Shown here piece after piece: positions 18,065-26,453 of a DNA stretch of 64,000 nucleotides. The notes beneath the pieces are model-generated. The model saw only the letters and a program-made list of their open reading frames with translations. It had not been told where the DNA came from and did not search any database. The stretch comes from JAJDXO01 sp965207535 (GTDB lineage: Bacteria > Pseudomonadota > Alphaproteobacteria > Rhodospirillales > UBA2165): NCBI GenBank assembly GCA_965207535.1, contig CBDBMR010000015.1, forward strand, positions 288,800 to 352,799, read 5' to 3'. Position 1 is the stretch's first letter, and each line of letters starts with the position of its first letter. Position numbers and translations under genes: made by a program.

Positions 18065-18445
18065 ATGCAAAGCCGCAACAAACTTCTCGACGATCTCGCC
18101 CGAGTGGCAGGCGGCGCGGCGGGGACCGTGGCCGGCATCCGGGATGAAGTGGAAGCCGTGGTTCGGCAGAGAATTGAAGCGGTGCTGTCCGAACTGAACC
18201 TGGTCACGCAAGACGAATTCGACGCGGTCAAGGCCATGGCATCCAAGGCCCGGGCCGAACAGGAAAAGCTGGAAAAGCGTGTCGCCGAACTGGAAGCAGG
18301 GGCCGCAAAGCCGGCGGCGAAACCGGCGGCCAAACGCGGACCCGCGAAATCGGCTTCGAAAACAACCACGAAATCCGCCACAAAACCGGGGGGCCGGACC
18401 CGCAAAGCCGCCGCCAAGCGGAAGACCCCGGCCGCCGGGAGATAG
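18065..18445 (+). CDS. ubiK: UbiK/BMFP-domain accessory factor with Lys/Ala/Pro-rich tail
   Basis: A 126-residue protein. Residues 1-78 match the small YqiC/UbiK family (LLDDLARVAGG, VEAVVRQRIEAVL, LVTQDEFDAVKAMA, then a coiled coil), which assists ubiquinone synthesis or membrane fusion. The last 48 or so residues are a histone-H1-like basic tail (KPAAKPAAKR and similar), an extension over the usual 80-95 residues. The tail's 3' end is duplicated as debris at 25658-25710. It is divergent from hldD; the next gene is convergent. Confidence 0.85.
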   Translation: MQSRNKLLDDLARVAGGAAGTVAGIRDEVEAVVRQRIEAVLSELNLVTQDEFDAVKAMASKARAEQEKLEKRVAELEAGAAKPAAKPAAKRGPAKSASKTTTKSATKPGGRTRKAAAKRKTPAAGR

Positions 18446-18554
18446 CCGGCCGGCGCGGGCGGGCGCTGCACAATAGGGAATCTGCCGCTCCCGGGCGACT
18501 CAGGTTGTTCGAGCGCCGGTTCGCCCGCCCATTGAGGCGCCCCCGGTGGTCTGC

Positions 18555-20195
18555 TCAGGTAACCACGTTCTCGACACCGGCATCCTCACGGGAGTTGAGA
18601 ATAGCTGCCGAGCCTTTTTCAGCAATCATGAAGGTTGGAGCATTTGTGTTTGCCGACGTGATCTGCGGCATCACCGACGCATCGATAACACGCAGATTCT
18701 CCAAGCCGCGGACCTTCAAATTCGGATCCACGACCGACTCCACATCGCTGCCCATCCGGCAGGTGCCGACGGGGTGGAAGACCGTCCCGCCATTGTGGCG
18801 GACATGATCCCAAATCTGCTCGTCGGTCTGCACATCCTTGCCCGGAAAAACTTCTTCGTCCCACAGATCGCGGAACGAGGGCTGACTATAAATCTCCCGT
18901 AAAATTTTGACGCCTTCGACGATCACATTCCGATCCTCCACCTCGCCAAAGTAATTTGGCTCGATGCGGGGCTGTTCGAAGGGATCCGGCGATTGAATCC
19001 GGACGGTGCCCCGGGATTTCGGGTGGCACTGCCAGACGGAAGCTGTGAATCCCGAGTATTCATGCAGTGGCTCTCCCGGCTTGTCGACGGATAGAGGCAT
19101 TACGTTGAACTGGACGTCCGGACGCCCGTCCACGGCGTATTTGGTACAGGCGCTACCGCCCACCTGGCCGGCGCCGACGGTCAGGGGTCCTGAGCCGCGC
19201 ACCAGCCATTGCAGGCCCATATGCGCCAACTTGAAAGGATTTCGAATTTGATCATTGAGCGAGTTTTTGTTCCGCATGCGGACGATGGTGCGCATCTGAT
19301 AGTGGTCCTGAAGATTGCACCCGACTTCGGGCGCGTCGAGAACCACAGGGATTCCAAGCCCCTTGAGGAGATCGGCGGGGCCGATACCGGACAGCTGGAG
19401 AATCTGCGGCGACTGAAGAGCTCCAGCGGCGAGAATGACCTCCGCGGCGGCCATAGCGCTCTCCATTCTCCCTGACTTGAGCCATTCGACGCCGACGGCT
19501 TTTTGACCCTGCATGATGATGCGCTTGGCGTGAACCCCTGTGACCACTTTTAGATTGGGACGTGACCACACCGGAGCGAGGAACGCAGCCGAGGAACTGG
19601 CGCGCCATCGCCGTGAAATGGAAAGCTGGTAGGAGCCGACACCAAAACTGGTTTCACCATTGAAATCGGAATTGTACGGGAGGCCAAACTCCTGCGCCGC
19701 CATCACCCAAGCTTTGCAGGCGGGGTGGTCATTGCGAAGGTCACTTACGGCCAACTCGCCGAGGGCACCTCGATACTGAGACTCCCCACCGGAGTATTTT
19801 TCCAGGCGCCGAAAAAAAGGAAGGATGTCCTGAAAGCTCCAATTTGTGGCTCCGAGGCGCGCCCAATCGTCAAAATCTTCGTGTTGTCCGCGGATAAAGA
19901 TCAGACCATTGATGGAGCTCGACCCGCCGAGCACCCGGCCTCGCGGCCAGACGATACTGCGGCCGCCGCTTCCTTCGCCGGGTTCGGTATCGAACTGGCG
20001 GGAAAACCGATCATCGTAAATGGTGCGGAAGTATCCGACCGGCAGCTTGAGCCAAAAATTACGGTCGGCACGACCGGCCTCCAAGACCAGCACCCTGTGG
20101 TCCGGGTTGGCGCTCAGCCGGTTGGCGAGGAGGGACCCGGCCGAGCCGGCCCCTACGATGATATAGTCGTAGGCCGTCTCAACGGACCGGGACAC
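18555..20195 (-). CDS. GMC family oxidoreductase (choline dehydrogenase-like)
   Basis: A 546-residue FAD enzyme: ADP-binding motif DYIIVGAGSAGSLLANRLS near residues 10-28, the GMC signature GRVLGGSSSINGLIFIRGQ near 90, second signature AAGALQSPQILQLSGIG, and the C-terminal HPVGTCRMG catalytic region. Such enzymes oxidise alcohols, including choline to betaine aldehyde. The start is GTG 20195; 43 bases separate it from the sulfatase upstream in the same strand. It is the last gene of the ROK-TAXI-sulfatase unit, so it probably oxidises the alcohol released by the sulfatase. Without a tested substrate, choline is only a likely candidate. Confidence 0.88.
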   Translation of the reverse strand: MSRSVETAYDYIIVGAGSAGSLLANRLSANPDHRVLVLEAGRADRNFWLKLPVGYFRTIYDDRFSRQFDTEPGEGSGGRSIVWPRGRVLGGSSSINGLIFIRGQHEDFDDWARLGATNWSFQDILPFFRRLEKYSGGESQYRGALGELAVSDLRNDHPACKAWVMAAQEFGLPYNSDFNGETSFGVGSYQLSISRRWRASSSAAFLAPVWSRPNLKVVTGVHAKRIIMQGQKAVGVEWLKSGRMESAMAAAEVILAAGALQSPQILQLSGIGPADLLKGLGIPVVLDAPEVGCNLQDHYQMRTIVRMRNKNSLNDQIRNPFKLAHMGLQWLVRGSGPLTVGAGQVGGSACTKYAVDGRPDVQFNVMPLSVDKPGEPLHEYSGFTASVWQCHPKSRGTVRIQSPDPFEQPRIEPNYFGEVEDRNVIVEGVKILREIYSQPSFRDLWDEEVFPGKDVQTDEQIWDHVRHNGGTVFHPVGTCRMGSDVESVVDPNLKVRGLENLRVIDASVMPQITSANTNAPTFMIAEKGSAAILNSREDAGVENVVT

Positions 20196-20238
20196 GGCTC
20201 CCCCCCAGTCGAACGAGAATTTTGCCTAACGCCGGCCC

Positions 20239-21798
20239 TCATGACCGCGGCGTGTCCGGCGGAATGGGCTCCATGTAGGGAAAGCGGGCCAACCCCTTGG
20301 TGAATGTCGTATCCGTATTCGCCGCGCTACGTACAAACTCCTTGGACGCATCCCGATAGGGGTAATAATCCCAGGGTGCGCGGTTGCCTTTCAGCAATAC
20401 CTTTTGGAGATAAATCCGCCGCTTCTGGCTTTGGATAATGTCCTGTTTCAGCCGAACCGGATCCCACCGCTGCAAAATGTCGGTCAGCATCGCCTGTTCG
20501 GTCTCCGCAAATTCCGGATCGCCGCATAGGTTCCGCAGCTCCTTGGGATCGTTTCCAAGGTCGTAGAGCATCCCCGGATCGTCTTCGCAATAGACGTACT
20601 TGAAACCGTTTTTACGCAACATGAAGCAGGGCGCGTAGATGCCCTCACCCGTGAACTCCATCATAACGTCATCTTGCCATTCCGTATCATCGTTGTGCAG
20701 AAGCCCGGTCATGCTGTTGCCGTCGACCGGGTCGATGAGATCGGGGGGATTACCGTCCGTCGCGATATCGATGAAGGTCGGAAGCAGGTCGAGCAGAGAG
20801 ACTCCACGCTCCTCCCGGTGGCCCTTTGCGCCTCCCGGTGCGGAAACAATCATCGGCACCCGGACCGACCATTCGTACGGATTGAATTTATACCACATGC
20901 CCCGTTCGCCCATCATGTCGCCATGATCGGACGTAAAGACGATGACGGTATTGTCGGCAACACCCGTGTCTTCCAGCGCCGCCATCAGTTTGCCGACGTG
21001 GTCGTCGACATAGCTGATCATACCGTAATAGGCACGCCGGGCACGCAGGATGATTTCGTCCGTAACGGTGTGCTCATCCTGGCGGATCAGGTGATAGTAG
21101 CGCTGGCTCCACGGATCGCGCTCTTCGAAGGGAATGAACGGTACCGACGGCAGATCGATTTCGTCGTCGGCGTAGCGATTCCAGTATTCCCGGGTGATGG
21201 TGAAGGGATTGTGGGGATGGGTGAAGGAAGCCGTCAGGAAGAACGGTGACCGGTCCTTATCGCGCGCGTAGTCGTAAATCTTTTGAACGGCGAGAAAGCC
21301 GACCTCGTCGTCGTAGTCCAACTGCAGGGATCGCTTGCAAAGACCCGCTTCAACGACACCCCTGAGACTCATGACGGACGGTGCGAACGGGTGGTCGGTC
21401 TGACTCCAATCCGGCGTCCAGCCGAAATCCGAGGGATAGATATCGGTGGTCAGGCGCTCCTCGAATCCATGCAGCTGGTCCGGGCCGACAAAATGCATCT
21501 TGCCGCTGAGACAGGTCTTGTAGCCGAGATCGCGCAGGTAGTGAGCAAACGTCGGGATCGAAGCGGGAAACTCCGACGCATTGTCATAGGCGCCGATCTT
21601 GGACGAAAGTCTGCCGGACATCATCGAAAAGCGCGACGGCGCGCAGACCGGGTTGTTGCAATAGGCGTTTTGAAACACCGTCCCATTTTCGGCGAGCCGT
21701 TGCAGATGGGGCGTTTTGACGACCGGATGCCCGTACATCGGCAGCGCAGGCCCCGCCATCTGATCGGCCTGGATGAGAAGAATATTGGGGGTGCTCAT
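20239..21798 (-). CDS. betC: choline-sulfatase-like sulfatase
   Basis: A 519-residue alkaline-phosphatase-superfamily sulfatase. CAPSR (in NNPVCAPSRFSMMSGR) is the site converted to formylglycine, and DQM and SDHGDMMGERG carry metal ligands. Long stretches follow choline-sulfatase BetC rather than other arylsulfatases, e.g. SGKMHFVGPDQLHGFEERL and TDIYPSDFGWTPDW, and the C-terminal part with WDYYPYRDAS. It should hydrolyse choline-O-sulfate or a close analogue to the free alcohol and sulfate. It has no signal peptide, so it acts in the cytoplasm after import. It needs a formylglycine-generating or anaerobic maturase, not seen in this window. Confidence 0.82.
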   Translation of the reverse strand: MSTPNILLIQADQMAGPALPMYGHPVVKTPHLQRLAENGTVFQNAYCNNPVCAPSRFSMMSGRLSSKIGAYDNASEFPASIPTFAHYLRDLGYKTCLSGKMHFVGPDQLHGFEERLTTDIYPSDFGWTPDWSQTDHPFAPSVMSLRGVVEAGLCKRSLQLDYDDEVGFLAVQKIYDYARDKDRSPFFLTASFTHPHNPFTITREYWNRYADDEIDLPSVPFIPFEERDPWSQRYYHLIRQDEHTVTDEIILRARRAYYGMISYVDDHVGKLMAALEDTGVADNTVIVFTSDHGDMMGERGMWYKFNPYEWSVRVPMIVSAPGGAKGHREERGVSLLDLLPTFIDIATDGNPPDLIDPVDGNSMTGLLHNDDTEWQDDVMMEFTGEGIYAPCFMLRKNGFKYVYCEDDPGMLYDLGNDPKELRNLCGDPEFAETEQAMLTDILQRWDPVRLKQDIIQSQKRRIYLQKVLLKGNRAPWDYYPYRDASKEFVRSAANTDTTFTKGLARFPYMEPIPPDTPRS

Positions 21799-21867
21799 CG
21801 GTATGTGTTCCTCGTTTGTCGACAGGACTCCAGCGTCGTGCCCTTAACGGCACGTTCCAATCGGACC

Positions 21868-21933
21868 AAATTGCCGGCGATGGCGTGCAGGCTCGAGAAA
21901 TTTCGAGCCTGCACTTCCGCCGTCGGCAATTTA
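21868..21933 (-). promoter_or_regulatory. long intra-operon stem-loop after the TAXI binding-protein gene
   Basis: Right at the stop codon of the TAXI gene lies a two-tier inverted repeat. The inner 12-bp arms are perfect (GTGCAGGCTCGA / TCGAGCCTGCAC, 21885-21896 and 21903-21914, loop GAAATT). Outer arms of about 12 bp carry one mismatch (AAATTGCCGGCG / CGTCGGCAATTT). Such hairpins after binding-protein genes often stabilise the upstream mRNA and reduce read-through. Here it would let the receptor be made in excess over the sulfatase. Confidence 0.6.
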
Positions 21934-22932
21934 GTTCGACATACTCCGTTTCACGAATTCCTCGACCCCGGGAACGCCGATTTCGCGATAGTATTTCAGC
22001 GCGCCGGGATGCAGGGGAGCGGCAAATCCGTTCAGGACCGTGTTCTTGTTCACACGGCCAAACGCGGGGTGAACACCCTTAAGGCGGCCAAGATTGGTAA
22101 AGATGGTCTTGGTCATCTCGTAGACGAGATTTTCGGGAATTTTCTTATGGATCACGAGAGCATTGCCGAGACCGAAACTCGGTGTCGCCTCAGAGACACC
22201 CTTATAGGTTCCGCCGGGAATCGCAATGCGGAAATAGGGCGGATGCTTTTTCCGGAGATCGGCAAAGAACTCGTCTGAAATCGGCAGCAGTTTCACCTTG
22301 TGTTTTGCCGTCAACTTGATCACCGGCGGCAGGGGAAAACTTCCGTTCCACAGCGCCGCGTCCAGATTGCCGTCACTCAGCATGTTCGCCATGTTGCCGA
22401 GGCGAACCCGGAAATCCTTGAAGTCCTTGCCCGGCTTGAGGCCTAGCTGGCTCATGAACGCATCCGCGTCGAGCATCGACACGCCGCCCGGCTGGCCCAT
22501 GCCCACGCGTTTCCCCTTAAGGTCGGCAAGCGTCTTGACCGGGCCGCCTTCAAGGGTGATGACGTGCATGGCCACGGGCGCGATCGACATCCAGCTCAAG
22601 ATTTGGCCTGGATTCTTACTCTTGAAAGGGCCGGTGCCCTTGTAGGCGCCAAAGGCCGACAAGGTCGTCGCCATGGATGCCTCGAGATCGCCGCTGTTCA
22701 GCAGCTTGACGTTTGCCACGTAGCCCTTGGTCTCCTCGGCGGTTACACGGACACCTTTGACATTCTTGTTGATCACGTCGGCGATCCCGGCCGACCAGGT
22801 GTATGCCGTGCAGCCCACCGGGCACGAACCGATGGACACATTCGTTTGGGCCGACACTGTTGTTGAACCGGCCAACGCCCCGACGGCGGCGATCGCCGCC
22901 GAGAACATGGTCAATTGTCGTTTAATATTCAT
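21931..22932 (-). CDS. TAXI-family TRAP transporter solute-binding protein
   Basis: A 333-residue periplasmic receptor with a signal peptide of about 28 residues, then a mature region (VSIGSCPVGCTAYTWSAGIAD) typical of TAXI proteins, and LKGKRVGMGQPGGVSMLDAD in the ligand-binding lobe. I chose ATG 22932: the GAGGAGGA box lies about seven bases before it, whereas it directly abuts the other ATG at 22938. It should capture the substrate of the fused permease encoded upstream. It is followed by a strong stem-loop and then the sulfatase. Confidence 0.88.
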   Translation of the reverse strand: MNIKRQLTMFSAAIAAVGALAGSTTVSAQTNVSIGSCPVGCTAYTWSAGIADVINKNVKGVRVTAEETKGYVANVKLLNSGDLEASMATTLSAFGAYKGTGPFKSKNPGQILSWMSIAPVAMHVITLEGGPVKTLADLKGKRVGMGQPGGVSMLDADAFMSQLGLKPGKDFKDFRVRLGNMANMLSDGNLDAALWNGSFPLPPVIKLTAKHKVKLLPISDEFFADLRKKHPPYFRIAIPGGTYKGVSEATPSFGLGNALVIHKKIPENLVYEMTKTIFTNLGRLKGVHPAFGRVNKNTVLNGFAAPLHPGALKYYREIGVPGVEEFVKRSMSN

Positions 22933-23036
22933 TGTCATTCCTCCTCTGAATATCTGGGTTTCGACACTTGGATCAGTAATCTATACCGGGATAAAGGGCT
23001 CTGATCACGCCCTCGCAAAACATGAACTCCTTGACG

Positions 23037-24935
23037 TCACGATGATCCGGCCTGCTCCGTCTTCGACTCGCTCCGTGCCGATGCGTCTCTGCGAAACCAC
23101 TGATAACCCGTAACGGCAATGATCAGAGCGATGCCGGTCAAATTTGATTCGAAATGCTGCCCCATCATCAGCAGTCCCCCCGCGAATACAAGAACGCGTT
23201 CGACAAGGGACGCGCGATGCAGGTACCAGCCTTGAACGGCGATCGCGATGGCGCCGGCGCCAATGATCGACGTCGCGGCCGCTATCGCGATTGTTGCAAC
23301 GTCGCCAAAGCCCAAAAGCGCCGGGTTAAGGACGAAGAAGAACGGCACGATGAAGGCGGCGATCCCAAACTGAACCGCCACCAACGCGATCTTGAATGGA
23401 TTTGCCTCGGCCAATCCGGCCGCGGCGTAGGCTGCCAGGGCCACGGGCGGCGTGATGGAGGACAACATCGCGCCGTAAAACACAAATAGGTGCGCCGCCA
23501 GGAGTTTGACGCCCATATCGACCAGCGCCGGAGCCACCAGGGTCGAAACCAGGATATAGGCGGCTGCGGTCGGCAGCCCCATGCCGAGCAACAACGATGC
23601 CGCCATCGTCAAAATCAACGCGAGTATCAGGTTATTTCCGGACACCGCGACGATCAAAGAGCTGAATTTCAACCCGAGCCCCGTGAGGGTGATCACGCCG
23701 ATGATAATCCCCGCGGTGGCGCAGGCAACGGCGACGGGCAACACCGCTTCCGCTCCGTCGATGAGAGCGGCAAAGAATTTCTTTGGCGTGAGCCAGGTCG
23801 CCCGTTGCGCATAACTGACAACAACGGTGGTGACGATCGCCCAGAACGACGCAAACATCACGGAGAAGCCGTCGATCAGGAGGTAGGCGAATACGGGCAA
23901 TGAAAGCAGGAGGTGCCCGCCGGTCATGACCGTGGGAATGATCTTCGGTAGTTCGTCCAGTTGAAGAACCGGAATATCCCGCTTCACGGCTTCGAGGTGA
24001 ACGACGGCGAACAACACCACATAGTAAAGCGTCGCCGGGAGAATGGCGGCGGCGGCAATGTCGAGGTACGGCGTTTCGGTGAGGTCCGCCATGATGAAGG
24101 CGGCGGCCCCCATCACCGGCGGCATGAGCTGACCGCCGGTGGAGGCGACCGCCTCGATCGCTCCGGCGACCTGGGGGCGGTATCCGTTGCGCTTCATCAG
24201 TGGGATGCTGATGGTGCCGGTGGTGAGCACGTTGGCGACCGCCGTGCCGGAAATCATGCCCATCAGGCTGCTGCCGACGACGGCGGCTTTGGCAGGGCCG
24301 CCCCGGGAGCGCCCGGTCGCACCGGTGGCGATATCCATAAGGACACGGCCGGCCCCGGAGCGTTCCAGCAGGGCGCCGAAGATGACGATCATCACCACGA
24401 ACGTCGCGCTGACGCCCAACGGCGTCCCGAATATCCCGCCGCCGCCCAAATAAAGGTGCGATACAACGCGTTCAAACGAGTATCCCCGGTGGTTCAGTAG
24501 TCCGGGCAGCTGCGGGCCCAAAAACGCATAGGCCAGGAAGATCACGGCCAAGATGACGATTGGCCAACCTATACAACGGCGGGTCGCTTCCAGCAGCGTG
24601 ATGACGCAGAGACTTCCAAGCCAGAACTCGAGCTCGGTCAACTCACCCCACCGTCCGGAGACCTCATGGAAATAGATCACGTGGTAGATGAGCACCGAAA
24701 AACCGACCACGAGCAGCACGCTGTCGATCACGAGCTCATGCAGACGTGGCGCTTTCTTGGTGAAGGCGCCGTACCCTGTGTAGACCAGGAAAATTACGAG
24801 CGCGAGGTGAAAGCCGCGCTGGATCATGTCCGAGAACACGCCGAAGAACGCCGAATAAAGGCTGAATGCCGCCAGCACGATCGCGACACCCGCTCGTGTC
24901 ATCTTCAGTCCTCGTGCCAAGTCGGAATTGGCCAT
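23037..24935 (-). CDS. TAXI-type TRAP transporter fused permease (4TM/12TM)
   Basis: A 632-residue polytopic inner-membrane protein joining a short DctQ-like N-terminal part to a DctM-like core. TRAP large-subunit motifs are clear: GSSLMGMISGTAVANVLTTG, EAVASTGGQLMPPVMGAAAF and LLLGMGLPTAAAYILV. It should move the solute bound by the TAXI protein. The regulator's TGA, a GTG and an ATG overlap at 24933-24938 (GTGATG); I take the ATG, the GTG adding one residue. It is coupled to the ROK-type regulator upstream. Confidence 0.88.
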   Translation of the reverse strand: MANSDLARGLKMTRAGVAIVLAAFSLYSAFFGVFSDMIQRGFHLALVIFLVYTGYGAFTKKAPRLHELVIDSVLLVVGFSVLIYHVIYFHEVSGRWGELTELEFWLGSLCVITLLEATRRCIGWPIVILAVIFLAYAFLGPQLPGLLNHRGYSFERVVSHLYLGGGGIFGTPLGVSATFVVMIVIFGALLERSGAGRVLMDIATGATGRSRGGPAKAAVVGSSLMGMISGTAVANVLTTGTISIPLMKRNGYRPQVAGAIEAVASTGGQLMPPVMGAAAFIMADLTETPYLDIAAAAILPATLYYVVLFAVVHLEAVKRDIPVLQLDELPKIIPTVMTGGHLLLSLPVFAYLLIDGFSVMFASFWAIVTTVVVSYAQRATWLTPKKFFAALIDGAEAVLPVAVACATAGIIIGVITLTGLGLKFSSLIVAVSGNNLILALILTMAASLLLGMGLPTAAAYILVSTLVAPALVDMGVKLLAAHLFVFYGAMLSSITPPVALAAYAAAGLAEANPFKIALVAVQFGIAAFIVPFFFVLNPALLGFGDVATIAIAAATSIIGAGAIAIAVQGWYLHRASLVERVLVFAGGLLMMGQHFESNLTGIALIIAVTGYQWFRRDASARSESKTEQAGSS

Positions 24936-25387
24936 CACCCCGCCGCTCTCCTAACGTCGGAACAAGCTTCGAACCCCTCCGCTCGAATGACCTTGGAGGA
25001 AACCTTGCCGAGGCGGGCCAAGATCGCCCAACCCGACGCCGTCGTATTCAGGCAATCGTTGCGTCCGCAAACGCAGGTAAACTCGGTCGGCTGATCGATG
25101 AGATGGCCGAACGCGGAGATGACGAGACCGAGTACGTGGGCACCGTCGGCGGCGACTTGCAGACCGGTCTGGGGTCGGCCGGGAACGCCATCGCGGTCCA
25201 ACTTGCCGGTCTCCTCGACAAACTCGCTTTCAATGAGTTCGCGGACAATCCGGTTGATCGCCATGCCCGACAATCCGGTCTGGTCCGCCAATTCAACCCG
25301 CGAAATGCCGGGTTGCGCGTCAATGCCGGTCAGTACCAAATGGCGATGATATCTCCTCAATCCGCTGGTTAACGTCCCGGTTGGCAT
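24935..25387 (-). CDS. ROK-family regulator lacking its central sugar-kinase-like domain
   Basis: This 150-residue frame has two recognisable parts of a ROK regulator. Residues 20-75 are the winged helix (ISRVELADQTGLSGMAINRI ... GRPQTGLQV) running into the first strand of the ROK domain. Residues 103-120 are the zinc motif (CVCGRNDCLN) and following helix. About 150-200 residues normally between these, including the ATP-like pocket, are absent, as is the C terminus. The joint is in frame. The stop overlaps the permease start, so translation still runs on. It may be a pseudogene or a minimal DNA-binding repressor that no longer senses sugar. The ATG lies inside the left arm of a 47-bp palindrome. 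Confidence 0.6.
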   Translation of the reverse strand: MPTGTLTSGLRRYHRHLVLTGIDAQPGISRVELADQTGLSGMAINRIVRELIESEFVEETGKLDRDGVPGRPQTGLQVAADGAHVLGLVISAFGHLIDQPTEFTCVCGRNDCLNTTASGWAILARLGKVSSKVIRAEGFEACSDVRRAAG

Positions 25388-25430
25388 AGTTCAATTAATA
25401 GCACTACGTTAGTTATTAATTGAACTATGC
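25384..25430. promoter_or_regulatory. perfect 17-bp inverted repeat overlapping the ROK-regulator start
   Basis: Arms GCATAGTTCAATTAATA (25384-25400) and its exact reverse complement (25414-25430) flank 13 bases. The left arm contains the regulator's ATG. ROK regulators bind AT-rich palindromes with TTAGTT/AACTAA-like half sites, and TTAGTT is present near 25410. This is probably the autoregulatory operator of the TAXI-sulfatase unit. A terminator is less likely, as there is no GC-rich stem or T run. Confidence 0.6.
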
Positions 25431-25505
25431 GAGAGACCGCGTAAGGAGTCTAGGTATTCCGGCCGATGTTGAGCGAGCGCGGACCATGTCTTCCTTGCGC
25501 AGCGA

Positions 25506-25712
25506 GGCGCGGCAGATCGTCGACGGCGGGAAACGCCATGCCCCACGGCACGCCGGTCACCCGTCCATAGAGTTCGCCGCCGATGAAATTGGCGATGTGG
25601 ACCAGAAACAGGCTGATCGGTGCGGCGTAGGCGATCGCGTCGCTCATCGCCCACAAAACCCGGTGGCCGGAGCCGCAAAACGGAAGACCCCGGCCGCCGG
25701 GAAATAGCCGGA
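25506..25712. pseudogene. debris: lgt middle fragment fused to the 3' end of the ubiK-like gene
   Basis: Bases 25506-25657 match lgt at 16350-16501 in the same orientation, with roughly 15 differences in 152 positions by eye, and would encode a piece like MSDAIAYAAPISLFLVHIAN on the minus strand. From 25651 the sequence switches to the end of the ubiK-like gene (its last codons read AKRKTPAAGK). The switch is at CCACAAA, which occurs in both parents (16494-16501 and 18378-18385), so an internal deletion between short repeats explains it. It is non-functional. Confidence 0.75.
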
Positions 25713-25925
25713 TCGGCGCCCGGATCGTCCGCCGCTTCAATTATCCACAGATTTCGCCGCCTCCCGCGGAGGTTCTTGTTGCGCGCCAGAACTCCTTCTG
25801 GCAGGCTAGACTTTGTAGGATAGATGCCACAAACCCCCTATATGTAGGTAATAGCCATATATATGGGGGCTGTTTCACCTATGCTTCGAAACAGCAGGCG
25901 CCACCGCTTCCGGAAGGCTTCCGCC

Positions 25926-26426
25926 ATGGCACATTTGGATCTTCAGACAACCACATACTCTTCTCATCCGCTGGACGTCGTCGAGCACGTGATGCAGGAG
26001 CAAAACTGGCGTTTTGACCGCAGCTGCGATGACGAAGTATCGGCCGAGTACCGCGGCACATGGTGCGACTACGGTGTCCATTTCGCCTGGTCGACCGAAT
26101 TCGACGCCATCCACTTCACCTGCGCCTTCGATATGCGGGTGCCCGAGGCGCGCAAGTCGTCGGTTCACCGGCTCCTGGCCCTGGTCAATGATCGCCTTTG
26201 GCTGGGACATTTCGGACTTTGGAACAATGAGGGCCTGCCCATGTACCGGCACGCAGTGCTGCTCCGGGGCGCCGGCATTTCTTCACAGCAGATCGAGGAT
26301 CTGCTCGATGTGGCGGTCTTCGAGTGCGAGCGGTTCTATCCCGCCTTCCAGTACGTCATCTGGGGCGGCAAGCCGGCCGACGAAGCCATCGAGGCTTCGA
26401 TGATCGAGCCCATGGGAGAGGCATAG
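25926..26426 (+). CDS. YbjN domain-containing protein
   Basis: A 166-residue cytoplasmic protein of the YbjN family: about 60 residues from the N terminus, WCDYGVHFAWSTEFDAIHFTCAFDMRVP, followed by a helix and FGLWNNEGLPMYRHAVLL, match the usual alpha/beta sandwich. The family resembles type III secretion chaperones and has no settled function. I prefer ATG 25926 (GGAAGG eight bases upstream, MAHLDL opening usual for the family) over the start at 25863. It is 27 bases before proC and is probably co-transcribed with it, as in many alphaproteobacteria. Confidence 0.85.
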   Translation: MAHLDLQTTTYSSHPLDVVEHVMQEQNWRFDRSCDDEVSAEYRGTWCDYGVHFAWSTEFDAIHFTCAFDMRVPEARKSSVHRLLALVNDRLWLGHFGLWNNEGLPMYRHAVLLRGAGISSQQIEDLLDVAVFECERFYPAFQYVIWGGKPADEAIEASMIEPMGEA

Positions 26427-26453
26427 GCGCCGCCTCCCGGGAACCATGAAGCG

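Noticed and set aside
25741..25749. DnaA box TTATCCACA
   Set aside because: A single box beside gene debris; no cluster, AT-rich unwinding region or dnaA nearby.
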